NCBI RefSeq assembly: GCF_001667885.1
Contig: NZ_LZJW01000040.1
Coordinates: 1 to 64,000, forward strand
DNA length: 64,000 nucleotides
Source: Mycobacterium scrofulaceum
Lineage (GTDB): Bacteria; Actinomycetota; Actinomycetes; Mycobacteriales; Mycobacteriaceae
Direction of reading: 5' to 3'
Shown here: piece by piece, positions 30,469 through 39,449 of the stretch
Layout: the number at the start of each line of letters is the position of its first letter
Numbering within the stretch: the first letter of the stretch is position 1
Made by a program: the position numbers and the translations under genes
The notes under the pieces: model-generated
What the model was told of the DNA's origin: nothing
The model's database searches: none
The model's input: the letters and a program-made list of their open reading frames with translations, nothing else

Positions 30469-31071
30469 GTGGCCAGAACCCAGCAGCAGCGCCGCGAGGA
30501 GACGGTCGGGCGGCTCCTCGACGCCTGCATCGACACGATCATCGAGGTCGGCTACGCCCGGGCGTCGGCCGCCGTGATCACCAAGCGCGCCGGGGTGTCG
30601 GTGGGCGCCCTGTTCCGGCACTTCGAAACGATGGGCGACTTCATGGCGGCCACGGCGTCCGAGGTGCTGCGCCGTCAGCTCGAGACGTTCACCAAGCGCG
30701 TCGCCGAGATTCCGCCCGATCGGCCGGCGCTCGAAGCCGCCCTGGGAATCCTGCGCGACGTCACCGCCGCCCCCAGCAACGCGGTGCTCTACGAACTGCT
30801 GGTCGCCGCGCGCACCGACGAAAAGCTCAGGGCCACTTTGCAACACGAGTTGCGGCAGTACTCCACCAAGATCCACGAGGCCGCCCGCGCCCTGCCCGGG
30901 GCGGAGAGCTTTCCGCAGGAGACGTTCCCGGTGCTGGTGGCGGTGCTGACCAATGTGTTCGACGGGGCCGCCGTTGTGGAAGGCGTGCTGCCGCAGCCGC
31001 AGATCTCCGAGCAACGGATTCCGATGCTGATGACGCTGTTGTCCGCGGCGGCGCCGGACGCGGACCTATAG
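30469..31071 (+). CDS. TetR-family transcriptional regulator
   Basis: A 200-residue TetR-type repressor, corresponding to Rv2912c. The N-terminal helix-turn-helix is seen around residues 12-55 (DACIDTIIEVGYARASAAVITKRAGVSVGALFRHF). The rest is an alpha-helical ligand-binding domain without a recognisable ligand signature. GTG start begins one base after the amidohydrolase stop, so the pair is an operon and the regulator probably represses its own operon in response to a substrate of that enzyme. The 3' end overlaps the end of the convergent dacB2 gene by six bases. Confidence 0.92.
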   Translation: MARTQQQRREETVGRLLDACIDTIIEVGYARASAAVITKRAGVSVGALFRHFETMGDFMAATASEVLRRQLETFTKRVAEIPPDRPALEAALGILRDVTAAPSNAVLYELLVAARTDEKLRATLQHELRQYSTKIHEAARALPGAESFPQETFPVLVAVLTNVFDGAAVVEGVLPQPQISEQRIPMLMTLLSAAAPDADL

Positions 31072-31941
31072 CGAGCCGATGCTGGACTGCGGGTTGAGCG
31101 CGAAGCCCCAGTCGAACAGCGTCGCGGCCTGGTCCCAGTAGGTCGGCCCGCCGGCTTTGACCAGGCCGTACATCATCGCGATGACCAGCCGCCGGCCACC
31201 GCGTGCGGCCGCACCGACGAAGGTCTTGCGCGCGGCGTCGGTGAAGCCGGTCTTGCCGCCGATCGCGCCGGGATAGCGCTGCAACAGCTCGTCCTGATTG
31301 ACGATCGGCTGATCCCCGTGGTCGCCGGGGAACATCGCCGACGGCTCGGCGGTGATCTGGGCGAACACCGGATTGGCCATCGCGGCTCGGAAGATGACGG
31401 CCAGGTCGTGCGCCGTGGAGGCCCCGGACCCGCCGGGCCCGTCAAGCCCGGACGGCGTCGCGGCGTGGGTGCTCGTCGCGCCCAGGGAGGCGGCCTTGGC
31501 GTTCATCTTCGCGACCGTGGCGTCGGCTCCGCCGAGCATGTGCGCCAGCGTGTTGGCGGCGTCATTGCCCGAGACCAGCAGCAGGCCGTCCAGCAGCTGG
31601 CGCGCGGTGTAGAGGTGGCCCGGTCTGACGCCGACACAGTTGCACTCCACCTGGGTGTCGGCGGTGTCGGCGACGACGGTGGAATCCAGGCTGACCTGGT
31701 CCAGGGTCACCAACGCCAGCAGCACCTTGATGGTGCTCGCCGGCGGATGGGCCACGTTCTGGTCGCGGCCGGCCAGCACCTGACCGCTGTCCAGGTCGGC
31801 GACGATCCAGGTCTGAGCCGGGCCGTCCGGGATCGGCACGGAGCCCACCGGCTGCATGCTGTCGGCCCACGACGCCGGGACGCCGGCAGCGCACGCACCG
31901 ACCGTGAGCAGCGCCGCTGCTGCGGCCATGACCTTGCGCAT
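31066..31941 (-). CDS. dacB2: D-alanyl-D-alanine carboxypeptidase (DacB2)
   Basis: Penicillin-binding D,D-carboxypeptidase of 291 residues that trims the terminal D-Ala of peptidoglycan stem peptides. The export signal is at residues 1-26 with LLTVGAC, which also fits a lipobox (Cys17), so lipid anchoring is possible. The serine-peptidase motifs are all present: S69-T-I-K72 in PPASTIKVLL, SGN in LLLVSGNDAAN and GKTGFT. There is no long C-terminal membrane anchor. The order and strand relative to TetR and the NTF2-like gene match Rv2911. It converges with the TetR gene, overlapping by six bases. Confidence 0.93.
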   Translation of the reverse strand: MRKVMAAAAALLTVGACAAGVPASWADSMQPVGSVPIPDGPAQTWIVADLDSGQVLAGRDQNVAHPPASTIKVLLALVTLDQVSLDSTVVADTADTQVECNCVGVRPGHLYTARQLLDGLLLVSGNDAANTLAHMLGGADATVAKMNAKAASLGATSTHAATPSGLDGPGGSGASTAHDLAVIFRAAMANPVFAQITAEPSAMFPGDHGDQPIVNQDELLQRYPGAIGGKTGFTDAARKTFVGAAARGGRRLVIAMMYGLVKAGGPTYWDQAATLFDWGFALNPQSSIGSL

Positions 31942-32000
31942 GGGCCGAAAGTCTAACTTCCGGGCCTTTTCCGCGTCGATTTTCGTCTACTGTCCGATGC

Positions 32001-32420
32001 ATGTTGAGCCTGGCCGAGATTTCCGACCGCTTAGAGATCCAGCAGCTGCTGGTGGACTACTCCACCGCCATTGACCAGCGCCGCTTCGACGATCTCGACA
32101 AGGTGTTCACCGACGACGCGTACATCGACTACACCGCGCTCGGGGGCATCGAGGGCCACTACCCGGAGGTCAAGAAGTGGCTGTCGGAGGTGCTGCCGAA
32201 CTTCCCGGTGTACGCGCACATGCTGGGCAATTTCTCGGTGCAGATCGACGGCGACAAGGCGTCCTCGCGGGTGATCTGCTTCAACCCGATGGTGCTCGGC
32301 GGCGACAACGATCAGGTGCTGTTCTGCGGGCTCTGGTACGACGACGAGTTCGTCCGTACGCCCGAGGGCTGGCGGATGACCCGCCGGGTGGAGACGAAGG
32401 TCTTCCAGAAGGTGATGTAG
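32001..32420 (+). CDS. SnoaL/NTF2-like protein
   Basis: A 139-residue protein of the SnoaL-like/NTF2 fold, equivalent in position to Rv2910c. The start LAEISDRLEIQQLLVDYSTAIDQRRFDDLDKVF and end DGWRMTRRVE-like segment (EGWRMTRRVETKVF) are typical of small cone-shaped enzymes or ligand-binding proteins such as ketosteroid isomerases and dehydratases. Asp, His and Tyr residues that could line a pocket are visible (DDAYIDYTALGG, YAHMLGNF), but no reaction can be assigned. Divergent from dacB2 with about 60 bases between starts. Confidence 0.8.
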   Translation: MLSLAEISDRLEIQQLLVDYSTAIDQRRFDDLDKVFTDDAYIDYTALGGIEGHYPEVKKWLSEVLPNFPVYAHMLGNFSVQIDGDKASSRVICFNPMVLGGDNDQVLFCGLWYDDEFVRTPEGWRMTRRVETKVFQKVM

Positions 32421-32438
32421 ACCGGGCGGCCTTCGCCG

Positions 32439-32492
32439 AGATTGCCGCCGCGGCCGTGCGGAACGCCCGGGCCACGACCATGGCGGCAATCT
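32439..32492. promoter_or_regulatory. Inverted repeat upstream of rpsP
   Basis: Arms agattgccgcc (32439-32449) and ggcggcaatct (32482-32492) match perfectly with 32 bases between. The repeat stands just after the NTF2-like gene stop and just before the rpsP promoter motif, so it could terminate the upstream transcript or regulate rpsP. There is no T-run. Confidence 0.45.
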
Positions 32493-32520
32493 GGGCGCCA
32501 TCGCCGCGATTTCTGGCGCG

Positions 32521-32541
32521 GCGCCCTGTTCTGGCACAATG
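32521..32541 (+). promoter_or_regulatory. Promoter motif of the rpsP operon
   Basis: gcgccctgttctggcacaat is almost identical to the sequence before rplS (35842-35860), one base shorter there. The cacaat end is a plausible mycobacterial -10 box (compare tannnt). It is about 125 bases from the rpsP ATG, implying a long leader that could carry feedback control. Confidence 0.55.
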
Positions 32542-32666
32542 GGCGGCTGTCCGCCGAGCGATTACGCATCGCTTCGTGGTCAGACACGCGAGGCAAAACC
32601 GGATCCGGGCATCCCGCCCCGATCGCTGAATTGCAGCGTGACACACACAGGAGAATTCGCTTAACC

Positions 32667-33188
32667 ATGGCTGTGAAGATCAAGCTCACCCGGCTTGGCA
32701 AGATCCGCAATCCCCAGTACCGCATCGCCGTCGCCGACGCCCGGACGCGGCGCGACGGCCGCTCCATCGAGGTCATCGGTCGTTACCACCCGAAGGAAGA
32801 CCCGAGCCTCATCGAGATCAACTCCGAGCGCGCCCAGTACTGGCTGTCCGTCGGCGCTCAACCCACCGAGCCCGTCCTCAAGCTGCTGAAGATCACCGGC
32901 GACTGGCAGAAGTTCAAGGGTCTGCCCGGCGCGGAGGGCCGCTTGAAGGTCGCCCCGCCCAAGCCCAGCAAGCTCGAGCTGTTCAACGCCGCGCTGGCGG
33001 AGGCCGAGGGCGGCCCGACCACCGAGGCCGCCAAGCCGAAGAAGAAGGCGCCGGCGAAGAAGGCCGCCAAGGCCGCCGAGCCGGAGGCTGCCGCGCCGGA
33101 AGCCGCCGCCGAGGCTCCCGCTGAGGCCGCGCCGGCCGAGACGGCCGCCGAGGGCGGCGAGCAGGCCGAGCCGGGCACCGAAAGCTGA
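32667..33188 (+). CDS. rpsP: 30S ribosomal protein S16
   Basis: Small-subunit ribosomal protein. The family core is residues 1-100 ([20 protein letters not shown], then [13 protein letters not shown] and [12 protein letters not shown]). The 173-residue total is longer than the usual 80-90 because of a lysine/alanine/glutamate tail ([18 protein letters not shown] and onward), as in other mycobacteria. The start has aggaga 12 bases before it. First gene of the cluster rpsP-khpA-rimM-trmD, whose products all act on ribosome assembly or tRNA. Confidence 0.97.
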   Translation: MAVKIKLTRLGKIRNPQYRIAVADARTRRDGRSIEVIGRYHPKEDPSLIEINSERAQYWLSVGAQPTEPVLKLLKITGDWQKFKGLPGAEGRLKVAPPKPSKLELFNAALAEAEGGPTTEAAKPKKKAPAKKAAKAAEPEAAAPEAAAEAPAEAAPAETAAEGGEQAEPGTES

Positions 33189-33195
33189 CGCGGCG

Positions 33196-33438
33196 ATGAG
33201 CACGGTCGTCGTTGACGCGGTGGAGCACCTGGTCCGCGGGATTGTCGACAATCCCGACGATGTCCGGGTGGACATGGTGACCAGTCGCCGCGGCCGAACT
33301 GTCGAGGTCCACGTCCATCCCGACGACCTGGGCAAGGTGATCGGCCGCGGCGGTCGGACCGCGACCGCCCTGCGCACGCTGGTCGCCGGCATCGGTGGCC
33401 GCGGTATCCGCGTCGACGTGGTGGACACCGACCAGTAG
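33196..33438 (+). CDS. khpA: KH-domain RNA-binding protein KhpA
   Basis: An 80-residue single KH-domain protein, equivalent to Rv2908c. The GxxG loop is in [18 protein letters not shown], the part that grips single-stranded RNA. In other Gram-positive bacteria KhpA pairs with KhpB/EloR and influences cell elongation and RNA stability. Start ATG is 7 bases after the rpsP stop, inside the ribosomal operon. Length and all conserved positions are normal. Confidence 0.92.
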   Translation: MSTVVVDAVEHLVRGIVDNPDDVRVDMVTSRRGRTVEVHVHPDDLGKVIGRGGRTATALRTLVAGIGGRGIRVDVVDTDQ

Positions 33439-33455
33439 CCGCTCATGGAACTCCG

Positions 33456-33977
33456 TTGGAGTTGACCGTCGGGCGCGTCGCCAAGGCGCACGGCATCGGC
33501 GGCGAGGTCGTCGTCGAGATCCGCACCGACGACCCCGGCGCCCGCTTCGCCCCGGGTAACACCCTGCGCGGCAAGGCGTCCCGCGGTGGGGAAGAGCGCG
33601 ACTTCGTCGTCGAGAGTGCGCGTGAGCACGGGGGGCGGCTGCTGGTGCGTTTGGCCGGGGTGACCGATCGTGACTCCGCCGACGCACTACGCGGCACCCT
33701 GTTCGTCGTCGACTCCGATGAACTGCCCCCCATCGACGAGCCGGACACCTACTACGACCACCAGCTCGAGGGTCTGCACGTCCGGACCGTGAGGGGCCGC
33801 GACGTCGGTGTCGTCGTCGAGGTGCTGCACACCGCCGCCGGCGAGCTGTTGGCGGTGCGCCGGGGCGACGGCGGGGAAGTGCTGGTGCCGTTCGTCGGCG
33901 CGATCGTCACATCGGTATCGCTGGACGACGGTGTCGTGGAGATCGATCCGCCCGAGGGCCTGCTGGATCTGGCATGA
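33456..33977 (+). CDS. rimM: 16S rRNA processing factor RimM
   Basis: Ribosome maturation factor, 173 residues, binding S19 and helping the 30S head to form. The N-terminal RimM barrel starts [20 protein letters not shown], and the PRC-barrel half has [11 protein letters not shown] and [22 protein letters not shown]. The family start MEL corresponds to a TTG at 33456. A nearby ATG (33445) is in another frame and meets a stop after six codons. So the gene seems to use a rare TTG start, or a small duplication has moved the original ATG out of frame. The stop overlaps trmD by ATGA. Confidence 0.93.
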   Translation: MELTVGRVAKAHGIGGEVVVEIRTDDPGARFAPGNTLRGKASRGGEERDFVVESAREHGGRLLVRLAGVTDRDSADALRGTLFVVDSDELPPIDEPDTYYDHQLEGLHVRTVRGRDVGVVVEVLHTAAGELLAVRRGDGGEVLVPFVGAIVTSVSLDDGVVEIDPPEGLLDLA

Positions 33978-34669
33978 GAATCGACGTCGTCACCATCTTT
34001 CCCGCCTTCCTGGACCCGCTGCGGCAGTCGTTGCCCGGCAAGGCGATTCAGTCGGGCCGGGTCGACCTGCGGGTGCATGATTTGCGCCGGTGGACGCACG
34101 ACGTGCACCGCTCGGTCGACGACGCGCCCTACGGCGGCGGCCCCGGGATGGTGATGAAGGCGCCGGTGTGGGGCGAAGCGTTGGACGAAATCTGTTCGGA
34201 GCGAACCGTTTTGGTGGTGCCCACACCCGCCGGTGCGTTGTTCACGCAGGCCGACGCCCAGCGGTGGAGCGCCGAGGAGCACCTGGTGTTCGCGTGCGGC
34301 CGCTACGAGGGCATCGACCAGCGGGTCATCGAGGATGCCGCCCGGCGGATGCGGGTGGAGGAGGTCTCGATCGGCGACTATGTCCTGCCGGGCGGGGAGT
34401 CGGCGGCCGTGGTGATGATCGAAGCCGTGGTGCGCCTGCTCGAGGGAGTGCTCGGCAATCCCGCATCGCACCTACAGGATTCGCACTCACCTGCCCTGGA
34501 CCGGCTGCTCGAGGGGCCCAGCTACACCCGGCCGCCGAGTTGGCGCGGGCTCGACGTGCCCGAGGTCTTGCTCTCCGGCGACCACGCGCGCGTCGAGGCA
34601 TGGCGGCGAGAGGTTTCGTTGCAGCGCACCCGCGAACGCCGCCCGGAGCTGCTGGACCCGTCTGACTAG
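33974..34669 (+). CDS. trmD: tRNA (guanine-37-N1)-methyltransferase TrmD
   Basis: SPOUT-class methyltransferase of 231 residues that methylates G37 of tRNAs and prevents frameshifting. The knotted S-adenosylmethionine site is made by [20 protein letters not shown] and [11 protein letters not shown]. The N-terminal [10 protein letters not shown] and [13 protein letters not shown] are typical, and the C-terminal helix [10 protein letters not shown] binds tRNA. It overlaps rimM by four bases as the last gene of the rpsP operon. A short hairpin with a T-run follows. Confidence 0.97.
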   Translation: MRIDVVTIFPAFLDPLRQSLPGKAIQSGRVDLRVHDLRRWTHDVHRSVDDAPYGGGPGMVMKAPVWGEALDEICSERTVLVVPTPAGALFTQADAQRWSAEEHLVFACGRYEGIDQRVIEDAARRMRVEEVSIGDYVLPGGESAAVVMIEAVVRLLEGVLGNPASHLQDSHSPALDRLLEGPSYTRPPSWRGLDVPEVLLSGDHARVEAWRREVSLQRTRERRPELLDPSD

Positions 34670-34683
34670 AGCCCGCGAACGGC

Positions 34684-34704
34684 ACTGCTGGGGCAGTCGG
34701 TTTT
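34684..34704. terminator. Hairpin with T-run after trmD
   Basis: actgc-tggg-gcagt (34684-34697) forms a 5-base stem followed shortly by tttt (34701-34704). It stands between the convergent trmD and lppW genes and touches the lppW stop. This is one of the few candidates here that looks like an intrinsic terminator, though the stem is short. Confidence 0.45.
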
Positions 34705-35671
34705 AGAGCCCGCGCCGCAGCGGGTCGATCCGGCCTTCGGGAAAGATCGTCTTGACCGCCCGGGTGATGGTCTCGCGGGCGGTGGCGTCGTCGGAGGGCT
34801 GCAGGGACTGCACCACCATGATGTAGCGGCGGTCGGCACCGATCACCCCGGTCGACAGGTGCATCCAGTCGCTGCCGATGCAGCACATCCAGCCCTGTTT
34901 GACCGCCACCGGTTCGGCGTACAAGCCCTCCGGGATGCCGAAGCGTTGCGGATAGCCGTCGAGGCCGTTCGGCGTGGACTGGGCCAGGTCGTCGACGATG
35001 AGCTTCGCCTTGTCGGGCGGCAGTCCGCCGGACCCGTCGAGCAGCATTTCGTAGTAGCGGACCAGGTCGGTCGTGGTGCTCATGGTGTTCCACCAGCGTC
35101 CGTCGCTGGGCGGGGTGGTCGACGCCAGTCCGTAGCGGGCCGCGACCGCGGTGATGATGGCGTTCTCGCCGCCCTGGGCCCAGAACCTCTCGGCCGCGCC
35201 GTCGTCGGAGGACTGCAACATGATGTCCAACGCCTGCCGGTCGTCGGCGCTCAGCGCGGCCTTGCCCTCGGATTCGTGCAGCAGCAGGTCGTCGGCGATG
35301 AACAGCTTGGCCACCGAGGCGGTGCCGATCACCTGGCTGTTGCCGGTGGAAACCAGCTGATGGGTCTTGCGATCGAGGATCGCCACCGACAGGGCGGCCC
35401 CGCCCGCCGCGGCCTGGTCGACCGCCTGCTGTACCCGAGCCTGCAGCCCGACGGGCCCCGGGCTGGGTAACTGCTCCTCCGGCTGCGTCGGCTTGACCGC
35501 CTCGAGCATCAGCTGCGCCCGCTGCGGGGGCGCCTGGCGCAGGCCCCCATCGGGGGTGACGAACACCGGGAAGTTGTAGACCTTGGCCTGTACCTTCGCC
35601 TCGCAACCGGCGGCCACCACCAGCGCCACCGCCGCTGTGGCGGTGAACAAAGTCAGCGGCCGAACGCGCAT
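34703..35671 (-). CDS. lppW: Lipoprotein LppW, beta-lactamase-like fold
   Basis: A 322-residue exported lipoprotein, equivalent to Rv2905. The signal peptide at residues 1-22 ends in the lipobox VVAAGC (Cys23). The remainder resembles the class A beta-lactamase/transpeptidase fold (VAILDRKTHQLVSTGNS, TASVAKLFIADDLL, MLQSSDDGAAERFW). The SVAK tetrad is a possible S-x-x-K. A KxG motif near the end is less clear (VAVKQGWMCC). A catalytic role is thus possible but not certain. Start at MRVRPLT has ggagagg upstream; the frame goes further but gives no signal peptide. Confidence 0.85.
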   Translation of the reverse strand: MRVRPLTLFTATAAVALVVAAGCEAKVQAKVYNFPVFVTPDGGLRQAPPQRAQLMLEAVKPTQPEEQLPSPGPVGLQARVQQAVDQAAAGGAALSVAILDRKTHQLVSTGNSQVIGTASVAKLFIADDLLLHESEGKAALSADDRQALDIMLQSSDDGAAERFWAQGGENAIITAVAARYGLASTTPPSDGRWWNTMSTTTDLVRYYEMLLDGSGGLPPDKAKLIVDDLAQSTPNGLDGYPQRFGIPEGLYAEPVAVKQGWMCCIGSDWMHLSTGVIGADRRYIMVVQSLQPSDDATARETITRAVKTIFPEGRIDPLRRGL

Positions 35672-36017
35672 TCCTCTCCTCCGGCTGGCTCGGACGGTGC
35701 ACAGGCGCGGGCCGCGTCGCGCCACCTGATCCGGCCGTCACGCAAGATCCGGTAGCGCGTTCTGGCCCCAGTCATATGTACCATTCACCAGCGTTTTCGG
35801 CGCGCTGCGAACCGCCTCGGAAGCTGTGATTTTCGTGGCAAGCGCCCTGTCTGGCACAATTGACCAGTTGTCTCCAGCGGTTGCCGGCCGGCCGGGCCGC
35901 TTCCGCCTGCTGCGAGATACGCGCAAGTTGCCCAAAACCATCGGCTTGGCGACCGCCTCACACCCCAGGTGAGGGCTGTTGCCGCAGGCCGCGACCGCAA
36001 GGAAGTGCCTTCTCAAG
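35672..36017 (+). other. rplS upstream region and leader
   Basis: About 345 bases between divergent lppW and rplS. It contains the promoter motif at 35842-35860 and then a leader of about 150 bases. The leader includes a perfect hairpin cctcac/gtgagg (35956-35961 with 35969-35974). A leader of this size before a ribosomal protein gene may carry feedback control, but no known ribosomal-protein leader fold was recognised. Confidence 0.45.
35842..35860 (+). promoter_or_regulatory. Promoter motif of rplS, shared with rpsP
   Basis: gcgccctgtctggcacaat differs from the rpsP upstream motif only by one missing T. A -10-like cacaat ends the motif. The match over 19 bases in two separate ribosomal protein genes is far beyond chance and marks a shared promoter or regulator site. 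Confidence 0.6.
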
Positions 36018-36359
36018 ATGAACCGCCTGGACTTCGTCGACCAAGCGTCGCTGCGCGACGACATCCCGGTTTTCGGCCCGGGCGACACCATCAACGTGCA
36101 CGTCAAGGTCATCGAGGGCGCCAAGGAGCGCATCCAGGTGTTCAAGGGCGTGGTGATCCGCCGGCAGGGCGGCGGCATCCGCGAGACCTTCACCGTGCGC
36201 AAGGAGAGCTACGGCGTGGGCGTCGAGCGGACCTTCCCCGTGCACTCGCCGAACATCGACCACATCGAGGTGGTGACCCGTGGCGATGTCCGCCGCGCCA
36301 AGCTGTACTACCTGCGTGAGCTCCGCGGCAAGAAGGCCAAGATCAAGGAAAAGCGCTGA
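36018..36359 (+). CDS. rplS: 50S ribosomal protein L19
   Basis: Large-subunit protein at the 30S-50S interface, 113 residues, the standard length. The conserved blocks [39 protein letters not shown] and [13 protein letters not shown] are all present. MNRLDFV at 36018 is the family start; an in-frame GTG/ATG further upstream is not supported by homology. It is followed by lepB after 69 bases in the same direction, and protein export and ribosome genes may be co-transcribed here. Confidence 0.97.
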   Translation: MNRLDFVDQASLRDDIPVFGPGDTINVHVKVIEGAKERIQVFKGVVIRRQGGGIRETFTVRKESYGVGVERTFPVHSPNIDHIEVVTRGDVRRAKLYYLRELRGKKAKIKEKR

Positions 36360-36428
36360 GCTGGGACGGCCGGGCGGCAGTCCCGGTCGGTTTACAGCGC
36401 CACAATCTGAGCTGGCTACTCTGATCTC

Positions 36429-37316
36429 GTGACCGATCCCACGGACTCACCTGAGCCCCCGTCCGCCCAGTCAGAGCCGAAGGTCTCCACCCGCATCCCG
36501 GACCCTCCCGAAGGCGAGGCGGCCAAGGCTGCCGAATCGATTCCCGAGCCGGCCGACGCGCCGGAGGACGCGCCGGAGCGGACCAAGCGGTCCGCCCTGC
36601 GGGAATTCGCGCTGCTGGCGGTGATCGCGGTGGCCCTCTATTACGTGATGCTGACGTTCGTGGCGCGGCCCTACCTGATCCCGTCGGAGTCGATGGAGCC
36701 GACGCTGCACGGGTGCGCCGGCTGCGTCGGCGACCGGATCATGGTCGACAAGGTCACCTATCGCTTCGGCCCGCCGCGCCCCGGTGACGTCATCGTCTTC
36801 AAGGGGCCGCCTTCCTGGAACCTCGGCTACAAGTCGATCCGGTCCAAGAACACCGTGCTGCGCTGGGCGCAGGACGCGCTGTCCTTCATCGGCTTCGTGC
36901 CTCCCGACGAGAACGACCTGGTCAAACGGGTCATCGCGGTCGGGGGACAGACGGTGCAGTGCCGCGCCGACACCGGTTTGACGGTCGACGGCAAGCCCCT
37001 CAAGGAGCCCTACCTGGATCCGGCCACGATGATGGCCGACCCGTCGGTGTACCCGTGCCTGGGCAGCGAGTTCGGGCCGGTCACCGTCCCGCAGGGGCGG
37101 CTGTGGGTGATGGGCGACAACCGGACGCATTCGGCCGACTCCCGCGCCCACTGCACCAGCGTCCCGGCCGAGGCGCTCAAGGGCATCTTGTGTACCGGCG
37201 ATCCGACGTCGGGGACGGTCCCCGTGGCCAACGTGATCGGCAAGGCGAGGTTCATCGTGTGGCCGCCGGGGCGCTGGGGCGGCGTGTCTTCGGTGAACCC
37301 GCAGCAGCATCAGTAG
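36429..37316 (+). CDS. lepB: Signal peptidase I
   Basis: Membrane serine protease of 295 residues that cleaves Sec and Tat signal peptides. A long Pro/Glu-rich cytoplasmic N-terminus (about 55 residues) precedes the membrane helix [19 protein letters not shown] (60-78). The catalytic Ser88 lies in SESMEPT, and the Lys in [12 protein letters not shown] near 168. The C-terminal box [13 protein letters not shown] is present. GTG start. The next gene, rnhB, starts after two bases, so the pair is co-translated. Confidence 0.96.
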   Translation: MTDPTDSPEPPSAQSEPKVSTRIPDPPEGEAAKAAESIPEPADAPEDAPERTKRSALREFALLAVIAVALYYVMLTFVARPYLIPSESMEPTLHGCAGCVGDRIMVDKVTYRFGPPRPGDVIVFKGPPSWNLGYKSIRSKNTVLRWAQDALSFIGFVPPDENDLVKRVIAVGGQTVQCRADTGLTVDGKPLKEPYLDPATMMADPSVYPCLGSEFGPVTVPQGRLWVMGDNRTHSADSRAHCTSVPAEALKGILCTGDPTSGTVPVANVIGKARFIVWPPGRWGGVSSVNPQQHQ

Positions 37317-37318
37317 CC

Positions 37319-38113
37319 ATGGCCACGACGTGGCCGCCGCGGACGGTGATCCGCAAATCGTCGGGATTGCGCACCCTGGAATCCGCGCTGTACCGCAGCG
37401 GGTTGGGCCCGGTCGCGGGCGTGGACGAAGTCGGCCGCGGCGCCTGCGCCGGCCCGCTGGTGGTGGCCGCCTGTGTGCTTGGCCCGGGACGGCTGGAAAG
37501 CCTTGCAGCCCTTGATGATTCGAAGAAGCTCACCGAGGCCGCCCGGGAGAAGCTGTTCCCATTGATCCGCCGCTACGCGCTGGCCTACCACGTGGTGTTC
37601 ATCCCGCCGGCCGAGGTGGACCGGCGCGGCGTGCACGTCGCGAACATCGAGGGCATGCGGCGTGCCGTCGCAGGCCTGCCGGTGCGGCCCGGGTATGTGC
37701 TCAGCGACGGATTCCGCGTCCCCGGGCTGCCGGTGCCGTCGCTGCCGGTCATCGGGGGCGACGCGGTGGCGGCCTGCATCGCCGCGGCCAGCGTGCTGGC
37801 GAAGGTGAGCAGGGACCGGCTGATGGTCGCCATGGACGCCGACCACCCGGGTTACGGCTTCGCTGAGCACAAGGGTTACAGCACACCGGCGCACAGCGCA
37901 GCGCTGACGCAGCTGGGGCCGTGCCCCGAACACCGCCATTCCTTCATCAACGTCCGGCGGGTGGCCATAGGGTCACAGGGGCGGGGTGGCCGCGTGGTGG
38001 CCGAATGCAGACCGGACCTCCGCCCGCGCGCGGCGGATATCGGTGAGGAAAGATGGGACCAGGATTCCCTGGGCGGAACGCCGGGGAAGTGTTTCTCCGA
38101 GAAGGACGTCTGA
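37319..38113 (+). CDS. rnhB: Ribonuclease HII
   Basis: Enzyme of 264 residues that removes ribonucleotides and RNA-DNA hybrids from DNA. Metal-binding acids are seen in [16 protein letters not shown] and DSKKL, with a later Asp in [19 protein letters not shown]. The conserved HKGYSTPAH and CPEHRHSF follow. Length is right for mycobacterial RnhB, which has a basic C-terminal tail. The start ATG directly follows the lepB stop. Confidence 0.95.
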   Translation: MATTWPPRTVIRKSSGLRTLESALYRSGLGPVAGVDEVGRGACAGPLVVAACVLGPGRLESLAALDDSKKLTEAAREKLFPLIRRYALAYHVVFIPPAEVDRRGVHVANIEGMRRAVAGLPVRPGYVLSDGFRVPGLPVPSLPVIGGDAVAACIAAASVLAKVSRDRLMVAMDADHPGYGFAEHKGYSTPAHSAALTQLGPCPEHRHSFINVRRVAIGSQGRGGRVVAECRPDLRPRAADIGEERWDQDSLGGTPGKCFSEKDV

Positions 38114-38117
38114 ACAG

Positions 38118-38423
38118 ATGAGTGCCGAGGATCTCGAAAAGTACGAAACCGAGATGGAGCTCTCGCTGTACCGCGAATACAAGGACATCGTCGGGCAGTT
38201 CAGCTACGTCGTGGAAACCGAGCGGCGGTTCTACCTGGCCAACAGCGTCGAGATGGTGCCGCGCAACGCCGACGGCGAGGTGTATTTCGAGCTGCGGCTG
38301 TCCGACGCGTGGGTGTGGGACATGTACCGGCCGGCGCGGTTCGTCAAGCAGGTGCGGGTGGTGACGTTCAAGGACGTCAACATCGAAGAGGTGGAAAAGC
38401 CCGAGCTGCGGCTGCCCGAATAG
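38118..38423 (+). CDS. DUF2469 conserved actinobacterial protein
   Basis: A 101-residue protein of the DUF2469 family, equivalent to Rv2901c. Family start is MSAEDLEKYETEMELSLYREYKDIVGQF, with YVVETERRFYLAN and VYFELRLSDAWVWDMYRPARFV. The protein is acidic with many aromatic residues and no signal or membrane helix. Function is not known; it is almost always next to rnhB in actinobacteria, which suggests a nucleic-acid link. It starts 4 bases after rnhB. Confidence 0.9.
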   Translation: MSAEDLEKYETEMELSLYREYKDIVGQFSYVVETERRFYLANSVEMVPRNADGEVYFELRLSDAWVWDMYRPARFVKQVRVVTFKDVNIEEVEKPELRLPE

Positions 38424-38429
38424 TCGGGC

Positions 38430-39179
38430 CTAGCCTTCTTCCGGGGGCGGCAGCTGGCCGCGTCTCTCGATGACCACCCGCGCGACGTCGGCCAGCTTGA
38501 TGTTCAGCGACTGGGAATGGCGGCGCAGCAGTTCGAACGCCTGGTCCTCGCTCATGTCGTGCAGCAGCATCAGCATGCCGACCGCCTTGCCGATCTCGCG
38601 GTTGCTCATCAGTCCCCGGCGCAGGCTGCTGGCGTCCTCGCCCTTGGCGACCGCGTTGATGGCCACGCTGGCGAACGAGGCGAGCACCGCCGCACGCCCG
38701 GCCGCCTCGGCGTCGAACAGGTTGGGGGTGTCGCTGAAGAGGTTGAGCGCGGCCGCCTTGCGTTTGTCCACCAGCAGCCGAAAGCCCATCGCCCCGCGCA
38801 CCGGGGTTTCCGCCACCAGGACCTTCGCCAGCTTGGGCCACAGCGACGGCGAGGTGAGGTCGGGGTCGATCTGCGGGGTTTCCTCCTCGATGGCGTCGAT
38901 GCACGGCCCGTCGCCCGAACGCCGTTCCAGCTCGTCGACCTCCTGCGCCAGCCGGTCACTCGCGCCGACGGTGACGTAGCGGTCGCCTTCGCGCACCAAG
39001 AGGCTGGCGTGGTCGCATCCGGGGACGACCAGGGTGGCGGCGACGCAGATGGCCGCATACATCTGGCCGGCGTCCGAGCCCTGGTAGATGATCTCGGCCA
39101 GCGCGGCGAAGACTGTCCCGGGGTCGGCCTTCTCCCCGCCGGGAGTCGGCCGCTCCGTGGCCGTCGAATCGTCCCCCAT
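38430..39179 (-). CDS. GAF-ANTAR regulatory protein
   Basis: A 249-residue cytoplasmic regulator. An N-terminal GAF domain (about residues 25-165, with MYAAICVAATLVVPGCDHASL and GDGPCIDAI) senses a ligand or redox state. A C-terminal ANTAR domain (SNREIGKAVGMLMLLHDMSEDQAFELLRRHSQ) binds RNA hairpins to prevent transcription termination. Such proteins are common in mycobacteria and often control nearby or distant operons. No paired-hairpin ANTAR target was found in this window. It faces away from the epimerase gene, with 270 bases between starts. Confidence 0.9.
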   Translation of the reverse strand: MGDDSTATERPTPGGEKADPGTVFAALAEIIYQGSDAGQMYAAICVAATLVVPGCDHASLLVREGDRYVTVGASDRLAQEVDELERRSGDGPCIDAIEEETPQIDPDLTSPSLWPKLAKVLVAETPVRGAMGFRLLVDKRKAAALNLFSDTPNLFDAEAAGRAAVLASFASVAINAVAKGEDASSLRRGLMSNREIGKAVGMLMLLHDMSEDQAFELLRRHSQSLNIKLADVARVVIERRGQLPPPEEG

Positions 39180-39449
39180 GCTGTGCCTCTTTTCCTGCGC
39201 AGTCGGCAGCGTGACCCGCGTTCGATCGCCGTAGATTATCGGCTCTCGTCGCTGCCCTCACATGCCGTTCGGCGCGATTGCGGCGAAATCGTCAGCCTCG
39301 GCCGTCAGTGCCGGGGCCGGCGGACATTTGCTGACATTACGGGCAGCCGCGCGCCCGGCGCTCGCGAATGGCGCCAGCTCGAGGCGGCGCCATGGGTGAC
39401 GTTTCCCACCAGTGGTTTCGGCGGGCCTTGGAGGGGAAAGAGTCCTGGG

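Noticed and set aside
33445..33465. ATG at 33445 as rimM start
   Set aside because: Out of frame with RimM and stopped after six codons.
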